A stretch of DNA of 64,000 nt, from positions 1-64,000 of the forward strand of contig KV918808.1 of NCBI GenBank assembly GCA_002049455.2. The letters run 5' to 3'. This DNA is from Porphyra umbilicalis. Lineage: Eukaryota; Rhodophyta; Bangiophyceae; Bangiales; Bangiaceae. The position numbers and the translations under genes are program-made. Of this stretch, positions 10,547 through 21,838 are shown piece after piece; the stretch's first letter is position 1; the number at the start of each line of letters is the position of its first letter. A model generated the notes under the pieces. That model did no database searches. It worked only from the letters and a program-made list of their open reading frames with translations, and was not told the origin of the DNA.

Positions 10547-12099
10547 AGAGATTGTTGAACCAATCGATCGTCGTCGGAAAACGATTTGAATCAGAGGAAA
10601 GTCCTCTCCACTGCAGAGCGCCTTGCGCTGCGAGGCACGGTCGAGACACGCGACCAGCACGCTTTCTGTGCTGTCTCTCTCAACGACGCAGTGAGACGGG
10701 TTGGGGGCATGGATGATCATCGTTTCCATCCGTGTTTAACTATGTTTCGAGCGATCGGACGGAGCTGTGGCCATGGAGTATGATCGCCCGCCATCCGTTT
10801 TTGATTCCAATCGATCGATCAGCGACGTACCCGTCGAGAAGAACTGCAGAGCTGCCTGGAGTGCAACACTCAGCTCGCTCCCGCGTCCGCCTGGGCCCGT
10901 CGTGCTTCTGCGGGCCTCTTCCGCCACGCTCTGGGGCGATGGCGCCGGCGCCGTTTGCTACTTAGCTGTCTGATGCGCGAGGCAGTTTCGACATGATGGC
11001 CACTGTTCCCGTGGGATGTGATGACGTGCTGGGGGCCCTGCATCAAAGCAGTCAAAAGCCAATCAGGGCCAAAACGCAGCGGTGACAGACTGTTGATGCT
11101 GCGCGTGGAGCGCGCGCGAGCACGCATCAGGCTTCAGGATATGGTCTACAGCTTTGTCTCATACGGGTCGGACACTCTGACAACCCCGTGACCGTTCTCG
11201 ACGGCAGCAAGGTGGAACTGGGCGCAGGGGCGAGTCTTCATCAGGGGCTTTGGAATCAGGCACTTTTGGTAGCATTAGGATATAATCCACATCCCCTCAC
11301 ATGCACTCTGGATTGAGTATTTGACGAGGTCATATATCCAAAATCAGATCTTGCTGGGACGGACAGAGTCAGGATCAATATTATAGTCGGATATTCAATT
11401 AGTACGATTTTGGACATAGTTAGGATAGACAGATTGAATATATTCTCTTGGATGATGGATCTGGAAGAAGACTAAAATTGAAACGAAATGAAATGAAAGG
11501 AGACATCTCTCCAGGTACTGTCGTTCCACAAAAAACCTAGCACTCCGGCGGGATCAATAGTGCCCTCGACATCTCACATGTGCCTCTTTTGCGATGCAAC
11601 GCTCTCGATTTTGGACCGGCGCTCTCGAAAATCCCTTAAACGTGACCAATCCCCGATTCCAGGAGACGCTCAGCGGTCTCGGGGAGCCTTGACGTGGGGG
11701 ACTTGAGATTTCTGAAACAAACTTTCGGGGACAGCCGACGACGCGCCCGACTTCGGCGTTCGTGGCAGGTCCATTGCAGACATGGCTCCAGAATGTCGGC
11801 CGCGTTCACAGGTGGTGGGCACTACCGCGCATGCCGGAAAATTGTTGCCTCGATAGTTCCCACGGCTTTGCGCTCTCATTGGCGCCAGGGTCTACCAGGC
11901 ACTTCCCACTTTGTCGGTGATCTGGTACACCAATGAGAGAGCGCCAGAGCGTCTCTATTGAGGAAGGGCCCATCAATAGATACCCCACTTGTCACCGGCT
12001 CACGGACAGCGTGGAGGCAGGTCACGACTCAACGGGTTGGTGCCGTCGGAATCCTTCACCTTTCTCGGGAATGGCCTCATCAGACGCGGGCTGCTCTGA
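10547..12099. other. Intergenic with an AT-rich island
   Basis: No convincing gene. About 11270-11480 is clearly richer in A and T than its surroundings and contains repeated GGATAT/ATATCC-like words. The right end leads into the large palindrome. Confidence 0.45.
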
Positions 12100-13613
12100 C
12101 GAACGAGGCAGCACATGACAGCAATGAGCCCTCCATCGCTGTTTCTGGCTCCCCACATCGTGGAGCCGGACCCATCGGCCATTCTGGCTGGTCTCCCACT
12201 GGCGGGCGTGCCAGGGGTCACATGTCCCGTTGGAATATTCAGAGCGCGGAGGCGGGCCCGTCGGCCAATTTGGCTGACGGCCCAGTGCGAGGTGGACAGA
12301 GACCAGCAGATCTCCTCTTGCGCGCTATTTTGGGACGATGGCAAGTCCATTGCAAAATCATCGGGAATCGCAGCATATCTTGATCCTGCTTTGATCCCTG
12401 AACAATGGCCCGACGGTCGAGATCATGGGCCCGTTCTCGGTCGCTCGAAATTGCATTCTGAAAGTTGTGAGGAGCCGGGCGCACATGTCGACCGGACGAC
12501 GGCGTCGCCGATCCGGTCCTCGTCGCCACCGCGATCCGCAACCACCCCCCCCCCCCCCCCCCCCCCCCCCCCCACCGCTGCCAACGCGATCCGCACCCCC
12601 CCCCCCCCCCCGCCCCCCCCCCCCCGCCCACCGCCGCCGTCGCGGCCGGCGCCGGCGCCGCTCCCCCCCCAATCTCCATTCGCCCGTCACCGCTGTTGCT
12701 GCTCTCGTCTGGCGTCCTCGCCCTTTTGCACGTTTCGTTTTGTCCTCTGGCTCTTTCACGTCGCTGTCTATTCGTCGCCTGGAGAAATACAGTACTCTCG
12801 CTGTTGTTTCTTTCTTTGCCACCTGATCTTGGAGCTTTCGCTACAGGACACAACACGGAGTCCCCGCAGTTGAATGCAACGCATCTTTCTCGACAACGTC
12901 CCTCATGGCCCGTTCCACAACTCTCATAACATACTCGCTCAGAGCGAGAGGAAGATGAGCCCTCGCACCAGTACGAAGAGGCCACAAACAACAACGCCAG
13001 CCCACTTATTCCCTAGACAACAACACAGCAAAAAAAAGGCAAAAGAGAACACCAAAAAGGCAGCCACAGCGGTGATTGGCACCAAAGGGGGAGGGCGGGG
13101 GGGCGGCGCGGGCTGCGGACACGACGGCGGCGGACGCGGGGGGGGGGGGGCGGGGGGGGGGAGGGGGGAGGTTGCGGATCGCGGTGGCGACGAGGACCGG
13201 ATCGGCGACGCCGTCGTCCGGTCGACATGTGCGCCCGGCTCCTCACAACTTTCAGAATGCAATTTCGAGCGACCGAGAACGGGCCCATGATCTCGACCGT
13301 CGGGCCATTGTTCAGGGATCAAAGCAGGATCAAGATATGCTGCGATTCCCGATGATTTTGCAATGGACTTGCCATCGTCCCAAAATAGCGCGCAAGAGGA
13401 GATCTGCTGGTCTCTGTCCACCTCGCACTGGGCCGTCAGCCAAATTGGCCGACGGGCCCGCCTCCGCGCTCTGAATATTCCAACGGGACATGTGACCCCT
13501 GGCACGCCCGCCAGTGGGAGACCAGCCAGAATGGCCGATGGGTCCGGCTCCACGATGTGGGGAGCCAGAAACAGCGATGGAGGGCTCATTGCTGTCATGT
13601 GCTGCCTCGTGTG
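12100..13613. mobile_element. 1.5 kb palindrome, candidate foldback element
   Basis: Arms 12103-12542 and 13171-13610 are reverse complements of equal length (440 bp); every part I compared is identical. The 628 bp centre starts with runs of C (29 at 12545-12573, more to about 12660) and ends with matching runs of G (about 13083-13170), so the pairing extends further inward. The middle holds a short unique segment. A direct TCTGA occurs three bases outside each arm (12095-12099 and 13614-13618) and could be a 5 bp target duplication. Mirror-image open frames in the arms (for example 12115-12873 plus and 13670-12939 minus) encode the same sequence and have no known domain. An assembly foldback artefact is a real alternative. 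Confidence 0.8.
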
Positions 13614-16600
13614 TCTGAGCACCCGAAGTCTTTGAGCACAAAAGCGGCTTTGAGATTTGTTCATTGACACGTCACTGGTTCTCAGCCACGTTTACACGAA
13701 ACGAGGAACATATGGGTGGTACTTTTGATCTCGGCTGAGCGCTAGTTTTTTTGTGGAACGAATGTACAGTCTTACATGAGATTTACATACGCGTTTCTCT
13801 TCACAAGCCTTTGTCGCGATGAACCGCCGTCAAGAACCATTTGGTTGTTGGAACTGATTTGAGTGGTACAGCGGTCCTCGTCAGTAGTGATCGTTGGAAT
13901 TCTCGTGTGCTCACCCGGGGGTGCCCGTTCGGAATCTCGCGCGGGCCGTTCACAACAAGGCAAGCGGTTTCAGACACGGGACAGTACTGCTGCTCCCCGA
14001 ATTTTGTCCTGGGGGACAGAGTCAGAGACTGCCTGTGAATAACAGCACTCTACTGGTCTAAAACGACAGTGAGAGGGCATCGAAGCCAATAGAAAGCCTG
14101 CATTCAGTGCCAGGACCTTGCATCCAGCAGAACTCACTGTTTGTTGCCGCTTGATCCGATTTTCATGGCACGGAGCAGGCTGCCCACGCGAGATCTTGAG
14201 ATTTGCTACTGTCTCCTTGCCAGAACTGCAGCAAAAAAGAGGAGCTGATGTCGACTTCCAGGCTGGATGGGCACATGTAAGCAATCAGGAGCACCAAGTC
14301 AGTCCCAGTGGCGAATCTGATTGGTGGAGAGAGTCGGTCCGCAAGTCAGTCTCTGTCCACCAGGACTAAATTTGGGGATCAGCAATACCGTTCGGGAACT
14401 TTCCGGCAAGATCGCCTCTTGGCACTGCCAGATGATGGCGGTTGAACAGGGTGGGGAGGCATCCCCACGCGCCAGCACTGCGGCGCAGAATATGTAAGCC
14501 GGATCAGGCAAGGTGGAAATTCGATTCAGATTATATTATATCCGGCCTTTGGAGAGTCATTCAGGCACAGTATATCCGGCGGTAAATGAACAGAGTACGA
14601 TATGGATACGCGGCTGCGGCATGGATTGTGGATTATTACGAGTATAATGTGCGGATATGTCTGGCTCTACTTTATCCGACTCAGGCCCTGGTCTTCATGT
14701 CCCGGCGCTGACCACAGGAGGTGGAATGCGCCTTTGTTGGCATGCGGGGAACGCACCTGGAGGCGCACGCGCGCAGCTGGGTGCACCAACATGCGGCCAA
14801 GTCAATCAAGTTGATGCGCCCCAACTTGTTTTTGATAACGTGGTGGAATTCCGGTGGAAAAAGAAGTTCGAACCGACCTGAGGCGTTGGGAAGGCCTCCG
14901 TTCGTCACAGGATGGACACGCAGGGGTCCAAACCTGGCGCATTCGGTTGTTACGATCGTGCAGCGTCTCAAAACGAAGAAAATTTGAAGAAAGTGGCCGA
15001 GCTCACACGAGTCGAGCGATGCCTCTCGCGTCGCCGATCCGCCGCCAGACGTTGTGATGGCTGTCGGTCGCACTGACTTCGTCGATCCGGCATCGTCCCC
15101 ATCACCGTCTCCGGCCGCCGTTATCATCTCGACCACTCTTGTTTCCCTCGCATGGCCTCGATACCGTCGGTCCAGTTGCAGTCGCTGCCATAGCTTTTCT
15201 TAAGGTCACTGCTATTTCCGTCGCGCACATCAAGCGGCGTCCTCTCAACGATGCTTGATGGCTGCGAATTGCTGGTGTACGTTCCAGTTATGGGGGTGAT
15301 TGCATCCAACCGTGTGTTGCGTTGTTGTGACAAATAAGATAGAACGGCGGCACTCGGGCGCGAACTGAAGGGGATCGAGGTCTGCAGCGCTACACGGTCT
15401 CTTTGCTACAGGTGCATGTGTCGCTCCCCCAATGTCTGCCGTCAACCTGTACGGGTGAAGAGCACAACACTTTCTCGGGACGTTGCAGTGCGGGCAGACT
15501 GCGGCATCCGAGACGGACATGGGAAGCGCTCTGGCTTCTGGTCCTTTTTTCATCCTAACGAGACCTCATTGCTGCCTCTATCGCGTGCTGTGTTTCCTTG
15601 TGTCACGTGTGGTGCAGTCTCTCTGTCTCGTTCCCTTTTTTCATGCCTCAGTCAGGGCGATCATTTTCGTCAGGGCCAGGGTGGATCCTGGGGCGACCTT
15701 GGCCGCAGAATTCCGCCCTGGCTTTGTTGACGCCCGCGAGGCCGCAGGAGACGTTGTCTACGGTGCCACCATGGTGGCGCTCCCCGGGTCCCGCGAGCCG
15801 GCGCCAGCGCGGCCGCTGGGGCGCCCGGTGTGAAGGCGGGGCTCATCCTGAGCAGCGACGCGCGTGGGGGCGCCACGAGCAGTGCGCAGGGGAGCTGGCG
15901 TGGGGGAAGAGTCGCTGTCGGAACTGTATGCGTCCACGGCCGCCGCCGCCCACGGGGGTAAGTGCGGCGGCCACCCATGATCTGCAGTCTGCGACGCGTG
16001 GACCTAGTGGTGGGGCAGTACCGGGGCGGCTCGACCAGGCAGTAGGCGCGACCCGAGTTCCATAGTGATAATAGAAGTGTGCCTTATTGTCTTGTCTCAC
16101 GACGCTTTGGTAAAAGGTATTGAACACGGGGAACAAGGGGCACAGAGGTCACAGGGTTCAGCGCACGTCGAGTTGTCACGCGCTTTGTCATGCGATATGG
16201 AAGCAGTTTCGAGCTTGGGCCATTCACGTGCTGGACACCGAGGCTGTCGGGATAAACGCGCGGTTGTTGAGGTTGCGCCCGTCTCCTCCACTCCGTCACA
16301 CGCCTCCGGCATCCCCGCCCTGCGGGTCGGGATCTCCGACAGCGACGGTTGTGTCCCCCATACCCAACGTTGGTCAAAAAGAGGATGCACCGGTGACGTC
16401 TTCGCCGCCCGTCACAGCAAGAGTACGATGTGAACGAGCGGACGTGGTTTTGGCCAGCGTTGTAGAAGCCCGGAGGGTGGGCGGGGCACCCACCACCTGA
16501 CGGATTTTGGTGGCGGCCGTCGCTGTCGTCAGGAAAGTTCCGGTCTGTGGTAAGTGGCCAGGGGGGCTGGCTTTGGGACTATCGATGCCAATAAATTGTC

Positions 16601-18879
16601 GTGCAAGGGTGTCTGCGAGCCTCCCACCAGTCGCCGCCACCGCCAGTAGTGCACGCGGGCAATGCACGCGGACCCTTCACTGGACCTCCGCCGGAGCGGT
16701 CATATGCAATGCACTCCCGTACCGTCACTTGCCGAGTCCGCGCGATGCGATGCCGCGATATCATGTGCATTCGACTTCTTCGAGTCTGCGTGTTGCGCTA
16801 CTGCTGTTGATGTCAGCAGACCATCTGGCGGGAGCTGCGGCGGTGCTGCCTGCTCAGTACTGTGCGAGGACCACACTTCAAGTCAGACTGGCTCCTCGAC
16901 GCGCAGTGCGGCCTTTGTTCTGGCTGACGATGCGAGCAGGGAGCGGCGGGATGGCTCCGTCACTCTCCTCACCTCACCAATGGGGGAAGGAAAGACCGCT
17001 ACTGTGACAGTGGAGAGGCGACAATGGCGAAAAGCGCGTGCTCCTCGAGCAAGCCGATTCTCTGCGGCGGCGGGCCGGGTCTTGGGCACGATTCAGAAGT
17101 ATGGAACTACTCCACGCAGCTTGCACCGTATTAATTAATATCTCTACCTCCCACCTTTCTCGATCCCGTCGCCGTCGCGGCCTTTACCACGCCGTTGCGG
17201 CCGCTACCACTCCTTCGCGGTTCTTACCATCGTCTCTAAATCCTCTTCACCTGAGTCGCCGCCGCCAGCCAAGGGGACACATGACGATGTGCCATTGTCA
17301 CGCAGAGTGCGCCGCGTCGGAACCACACCCAATCGCCATGTTGCTGATCACCATCGAAGTGGCTCGAGGCGGTCGGGCTGTTGTTGAGGAACGGAGGTGG
17401 CAGGTCTCACCGATATCGACACGACACTAGCGAGAGCGAAAAATCAGGTCGGTGATGGGACAACCACAGGGTCGATGAGACAAGAAATGACATACCATCT
17501 CACATGTCGCGTCCGTCACGGTCATGCATGAGTGGTACGAAGCAGTGCTCCAAATCGTACAGTGTATCGGATGGTCTCAACAGCACTGTCGAAGGCAACC
17601 GCCGTCAACCAGCGCGAAGGAAGAAGCAAGTTGAGGGATAACGTGGTGCGAGCGAGTGACGATCGAGCGAGTAACGGCGGGACCGGCCCGGACGACGACG
17701 ACGAGGGACAGCCAGGGAGCATCACGCCCTTACAGTGCTGAATTGAGGGGCCTGATTCTGACCAATCAAAAGGCAGCGTGGCCAGCTCGGAGACCCGCCA
17801 GGTTCTTGCATGCCGTCCTGGAGGCGACTCTCCTGCGTCGGCTGGCAGAAAAATGCGAGAGATGCACGCGGAGCGACGTTTCGGTTGAGTGTTTCGACGA
17901 TCGCCACTTCGAACACATGGACATATCGTGGGATGCGCCGCCTGTGCTCGATGGGAACGCACCAAATCCACCATCTCGGAATGCGACGTGTACATTTGAC
18001 ACTTGGAATGATCTGACTTCACGACCTCAGACTCCGCTCCGCACTTGGAGGCCCACATGGGGGCCGGCATGTTTTGGGGCTCACCAGACTGGGCTGACGG
18101 GAGACAAGCATGACGTTGTGGTGTATTCTTGAATGGGCCAGCGTAAGGCTGCGTGCCATGTGAAGCAAGTGCACGATACGCTCTACTGACACTCAAGTTG
18201 TTACGTTTGTCGCTCCCTTCATGAATGACGCAAGAGCCAGTTTCCGAGGTCCACATTCGTAACATGCTGCGGTATCGCGCTAAATTTCAGAGTTTGTACC
18301 CATAGCACCCGAACGATGGTAATGGGCAGTGCGGCTTTTTCGTGCCCCTTTCCCTTTTGAAAAACGTCGACGGTCTTGTTACGATCGTTTGGACGTTCCG
18401 AGGGTTTGGTCAATCGTTTTTGCGTTTCGTTGATTGACGCAGAGACCATTGCTCAAATTTACATGACGATCGCGGACGTATTCAGAGTAAATATTTCACA
18501 TGGAATGAAACACGTTTGTTGAACGTTGGAAGATTTTGAGTCGACGATAACATTCGAACCATCTCCATCGTGCACAGGTGATGGCTGTCTTCGTCTCCTT
18601 TTGTGGCGTGCTGCCACAGTCCCCAATGAGCGTTGATGGGCGTCCCCATGTCGGCGACCGTCTCACACGGTCCTCGTCTCCCATGGTGGATTGTACCCTC
18701 GGCCCCTCTCGTCGACGACTATAACTCGACACGCTCGTTGCGGATGCGGAGATTCCTATCTTATCGACACTGCCTTTGTCCCTCACGGCCCACGGGCGAG
18801 TTCGCGGTCTCCTTCACTCCTCTCCCCCTCTGTGCTGTTGGTGCGCCCCCCTCGTCCACTTGTCTCTGCTGCTGTTCGC
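13614..18879. other. 5 kb with no supported gene
   Basis: Open frames are mostly under 170 codons, overlapping on both strands, with no recognisable motifs. The longest (minus, 17522-18265, 247 codons) is serine/arginine-rich with scattered Cys and I do not recognise it. An antisense frame at 17656-18132 is also unassigned. A short threefold repeat of about 20 bp (GCGGCC...TACCA) lies at 17165-17235. ATCCGG-rich AT-leaning sequence lies at 14520-14700. Confidence 0.4.
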
Positions 18880-19275
18880 GAGCCACCCATCCACGCGTTT
18901 CTGCCGCCCATGGGCGCGTCTCTTCCCCCCGTACATATTCCTCGTACGCGCGTCTCCTCCCCCCGTCTGGGTTGCGGGTGGGCGCATCTCCTCCCACCGT
19001 CATTGCCACACATGAGCGCGCGTCCTCCGATCGTCTGCGCCGCCGTTTGGCGCGTCTCTTCCCCCCTTCTGTATTTCTGGTACGCGCGTCTCCTCCTCAC
19101 GTCTGTGCTGCGGGTTGGCGCGTCTGCTCCCGTCGTCTTTGTTGCGGGTGGGCGCCTCTTCTCCAACCGTTTGCGCCGCCGTTGGGCGCGTCTCTTCCCC
19201 CCGTCTGTGTTTCTGGTCGGTGCGTCTCCTCCGCTCGTTTGTACTGTGATGGGCGTCTCTTCTCCAACTGTGTCT
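18880..19275. repeat. 33 bp minisatellite
   Basis: Roughly eleven to twelve degenerate copies of a 33 bp unit related to GCGCGTCTCCTCCCCCCGTC plus 13 bases. Because 33 is a multiple of three, several frames stay open; the plus frame reads as an 11-residue repeat of the RLLPPSGLRVG type. No start, signal or domain supports a gene. Confidence 0.75.
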
Positions 19276-19582
19276 GCTTGCACGGTCGAGGCCGATGCCG
19301 TTGACACGGCACCGTGTATGTGTCGGCGGTCATGTGGGGGGGGAGATAGGATAGAGTAGAGGTCAACGGACGCCGCTGTTCGGTCACATTTGTCGTCGAG
19401 TAGTGTCCAGAAAACGGAAAAGAGCATGGCATGCGACATCAGAACAGCGTATGCAATGACTGAAAATTGCATACATCCCCATGAGGCAAGCTACAGGCAA
19501 TAGCACAGCATGGTAAATTGTCAGCGCACAACAACAGAATGAAGAGCGGGCGGAGCGCACCGGGCGCATCCATCACAGAGCA

Positions 19583-20545
19583 TCACGAGGAACAAGCGGG
19601 GCTGCACGTGTGTCGCGCAAAAGCCGCCGCCCTGTCAAGCAGCCTCTCGCATCGGCGGCCCTCAAACAGCACTTTGGCTCTCGGCGGCACGACGACGGTC
19701 GTGCCGCCGCTGACCTCATCGGCAGGCCCATCACGCCCGCTCGATTGCGTGCGGAAAGCGATGCTCCACCCGGTCTCTTCTCCATCCGCAGCTGCGACGT
19801 GCCGCGACCCAATGGCCGCTCCGTCCTCCCAACGCCGCTTGAGACTTCTCGAAGGGGCGACAACAGCCAGCGTTCCACTGGAACGAACGACGGGTCGGCT
19901 TCGGCCGTCGTGCTGGCGCCCTGCGAATGCACGAGCGAGACAAGTCCGGAAAGCGCCCGCACCCGGTGAAGAGGCATGGCGACCATCGTCTGCCGGCTTT
20001 GTGGCTACACGAGAGCAGGGCGCCTGCTGGGCGTCGCCTTCGTCGGTCTCGCCGTCCGCTCCGTCCTGACGCGGCGCCGACGATTCGCTGTCGTTCGCCG
20101 ACTCCTCTGCGTCTGCGGCTTCGGCCTTGGCCGCCGCCAGAAGACCAGCAAAGTTCTCATCTTCGTCGCCCGTCCGACGAACCTTGTCCAGAGCCGCCCG
20201 CAGACGCGGCACCAGAGGGGCGTTCTCGTGAATCCGTCCGGCGCTTCGCAAGCGCTCGACCGCCCGAAAATGACGATGGCCGCTCACGTGCGAGGAGAGG
20301 ATTTTGGCAGCGTCGTTGTGCAGCGCGTACAGAATGCAGGCCCAGGGGTGCGCGGCAGAGGCGCTTGCAAGAACCGCCGCAGCTGCCTCCAGACGGCGAT
20401 GCTCCTTTCCACGGACTTGCTCAGCGAAGCTAGCCGGCCCCGTGAGCGTCATTCCACACAGAAGACACTCAGTAAATCCCGGGATGCTCGGAATGGACGG
20501 CGGGAAGGGTCCAGGAGGGGGAAAAGGGGGGTGGGTGGCAGCCAT
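19583..20545 (-). CDS. Protein with two degenerate U1/matrin-type zinc fingers
   Basis: The ORF is 320 codons from ATG at 20543-20545 to the stop at 19583. A proline-rich N-terminus (residues 1-23) precedes two modules with the spacing C-x2-C-x12-H-x5-H typical of U1-like/matrin fingers, which bind RNA or DNA. Module 1: Cys27, Cys30, Gln43 where His is expected, His49 (ending RGKEH). Module 2: Cys70, Tyr73 where Cys is expected, His86, His92 (ending SGHRH). Each finger therefore lacks one ligand. The rest is low-complexity: an acidic, Ser/Ala-rich segment around residues 145-180 and a basic region further on. The gene is compact and unbroken. The left LTR of the family-2 copia element begins about 130 bp upstream of its ATG and may supply or disturb its promoter. 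A nucleic-acid-binding role is inference. Confidence 0.6.
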   Translation of the reverse strand: MAATHPPFPPPGPFPPSIPSIPGFTECLLCGMTLTGPASFAEQVRGKEHRRLEAAAAVLASASAAHPWACILYALHNDAAKILSSHVSGHRHFRAVERLRSAGRIHENAPLVPRLRAALDKVRRTGDEDENFAGLLAAAKAEAADAEESANDSESSAPRQDGADGETDEGDAQQAPCSRVATKPADDGRHASSPGAGAFRTCLARAFAGRQHDGRSRPVVRSSGTLAVVAPSRSLKRRWEDGAAIGSRHVAAADGEETGWSIAFRTQSSGRDGPADEVSGGTTVVVPPRAKVLFEGRRCERLLDRAAAFARHTCSPACSS

Positions 20546-20675
20546 GGCAAGGCGGTGCGCGCAATGGTGGGAGAAAGGGTGCGGTAAGAGGAGCGGCCAA
20601 GCGCGGTACCCGGTACGCGCAGATGACCACGTGCTCGTCGAAGGTTGGTGGTGCGTCGAGGATGTAGCAGCAGAG

Positions 20676-21073
20676 TTTGAAGTGAGCGGTAGGTGGGTGC
20701 ATGCGATGCTATACTCGAGAGCGGTCTGAGGCGCGAGGCCAGCAGGCTCTTAAACCCTCCGTGTGCCTCTCTCGCCACGTTCTGCCGGCGCACACCCCGC
20801 CAGCGCAGTGCTCCCTCCCTTGCAGGGTACAAGCTTCCACCATCCCACAAATCGCGACGCCCCTCGATGAACCCACGACAATCTCCCCGAGCTCAGCTCC
20901 AAAAGGAGCTGCCCTCAGTATGCAAGTACAAGTAATTACATCAGACACATACAGCAATGCATGACAATGGCACAGCCAAACAAGCCGATGACCGCATGAG
21001 TACTCCCGGAATTAGCCAGGCAGTCCGCGGTAACTCCGACTTACCTGCGCGGGCTTGGGAAGCTGCCTCAACA
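20676..21073 (-). repeat. 3' LTR of family-2 copia
   Basis: 398 bp, homologous along its whole length to 26176-26573. It carries small differences from the 5' LTR, including loss of the terminal CA dinucleotide. It lies about 130 bp upstream of the zinc-finger gene. Confidence 0.9.
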
Positions 21074-21838
21074 CTCCCCCAGTGCCCCACAGTCCGCGCC
21101 ATGGACGCTTCGTCACGGCCACAGTGCGAGATCTTCCGCCAACAGCCGCGATCGAGAAAACGGCAAAGTCGATTTCATCGACTTCGCCGAAATCGGCTCG
21201 ACTTGCTGAACGCAGTAGGCCTACAGCTCCCAACGAGTCGAGCCGATTTCGGCCGAGTAACATCGACCTCCGACGAAGTCGCCAAAAATCACCAATGACG
21301 TGAAGCAGACGTCGAGGTGAGTACAGCGCACCCGGGCGCGCCTCGAACGGAGACGATCCGGCGCATCGGCGGCCCGTCAAAGTGCGGGCGTAAACGCAGC
21401 TGATCGACTTGGCCGAAATCGGCTCGACTCGCTGGGAGCAGTTGGCCTACTGCTCCCGGCCAAAATCGGGGCCCACTACTTCCTGCCAAAATCGACCAAA
21501 TTCGACTTGAACCAGACTCGATTCGGGCCCGTCGGGAGCAGTAGGCCGATTGCTCCCGGCCAAATGCAACTTCTACAAAATATAGACAAGGGCGACCATC
21601 GCGAACCCGCGGCTGCGCCACTGGACGTCCCCAGTGGCGCTACAGCGCCCCAGGACGGTCCCAACCGGCCGTCCCCCGAGTTTTCGCCCCGCGCGACCGC
21701 GCCTCATCGCGGGCTCCACGCAAGTGGACGGTAGCGCAACCGTCCACGGCCGACACCGGCCCGCAGCAAAGTCGACGGGGGTTGCTGCCACGAAGCCGGG
21801 GCTGCGCCACTGGACGCCACCAGTGGCGCCGTGGCGCC
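21074..21838 (-). other. Hairpin-rich 3' region of family-2 copia
   Basis: Between the pol stop and the 3' LTR there are at least six perfect stem-loops. They are 21186-21253 (18 bp arms, 32-nt loop), 21434-21457 (8 bp), 21534-21557 (7 bp), 21615-21640 (10 bp GCGCCACTGG, 6-nt loop), 21724-21747 (9 bp GTGGACGGT, 6-nt loop) and 21804-21829 (the same 10 bp stem as 21615, different loop). Several share words such as GCCGAAATCGGCTCGACT and GGGAGCAG. No ORF is supported. They could be RNA elements for packaging, export or end formation, or nested foldback insertions. Confidence 0.8.

Noticed and set aside
12115-13670. Two long open frames encoding the same protein on opposite strands
   Set aside because: They are mirror images created by the palindrome and run into homopolymer tracts. 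No domain is visible.
17522-18265. 247-codon minus-strand gene
   Set aside because: No recognisable motif, overlapping antisense frame of similar quality, ordinary composition; not supportable from sequence alone.
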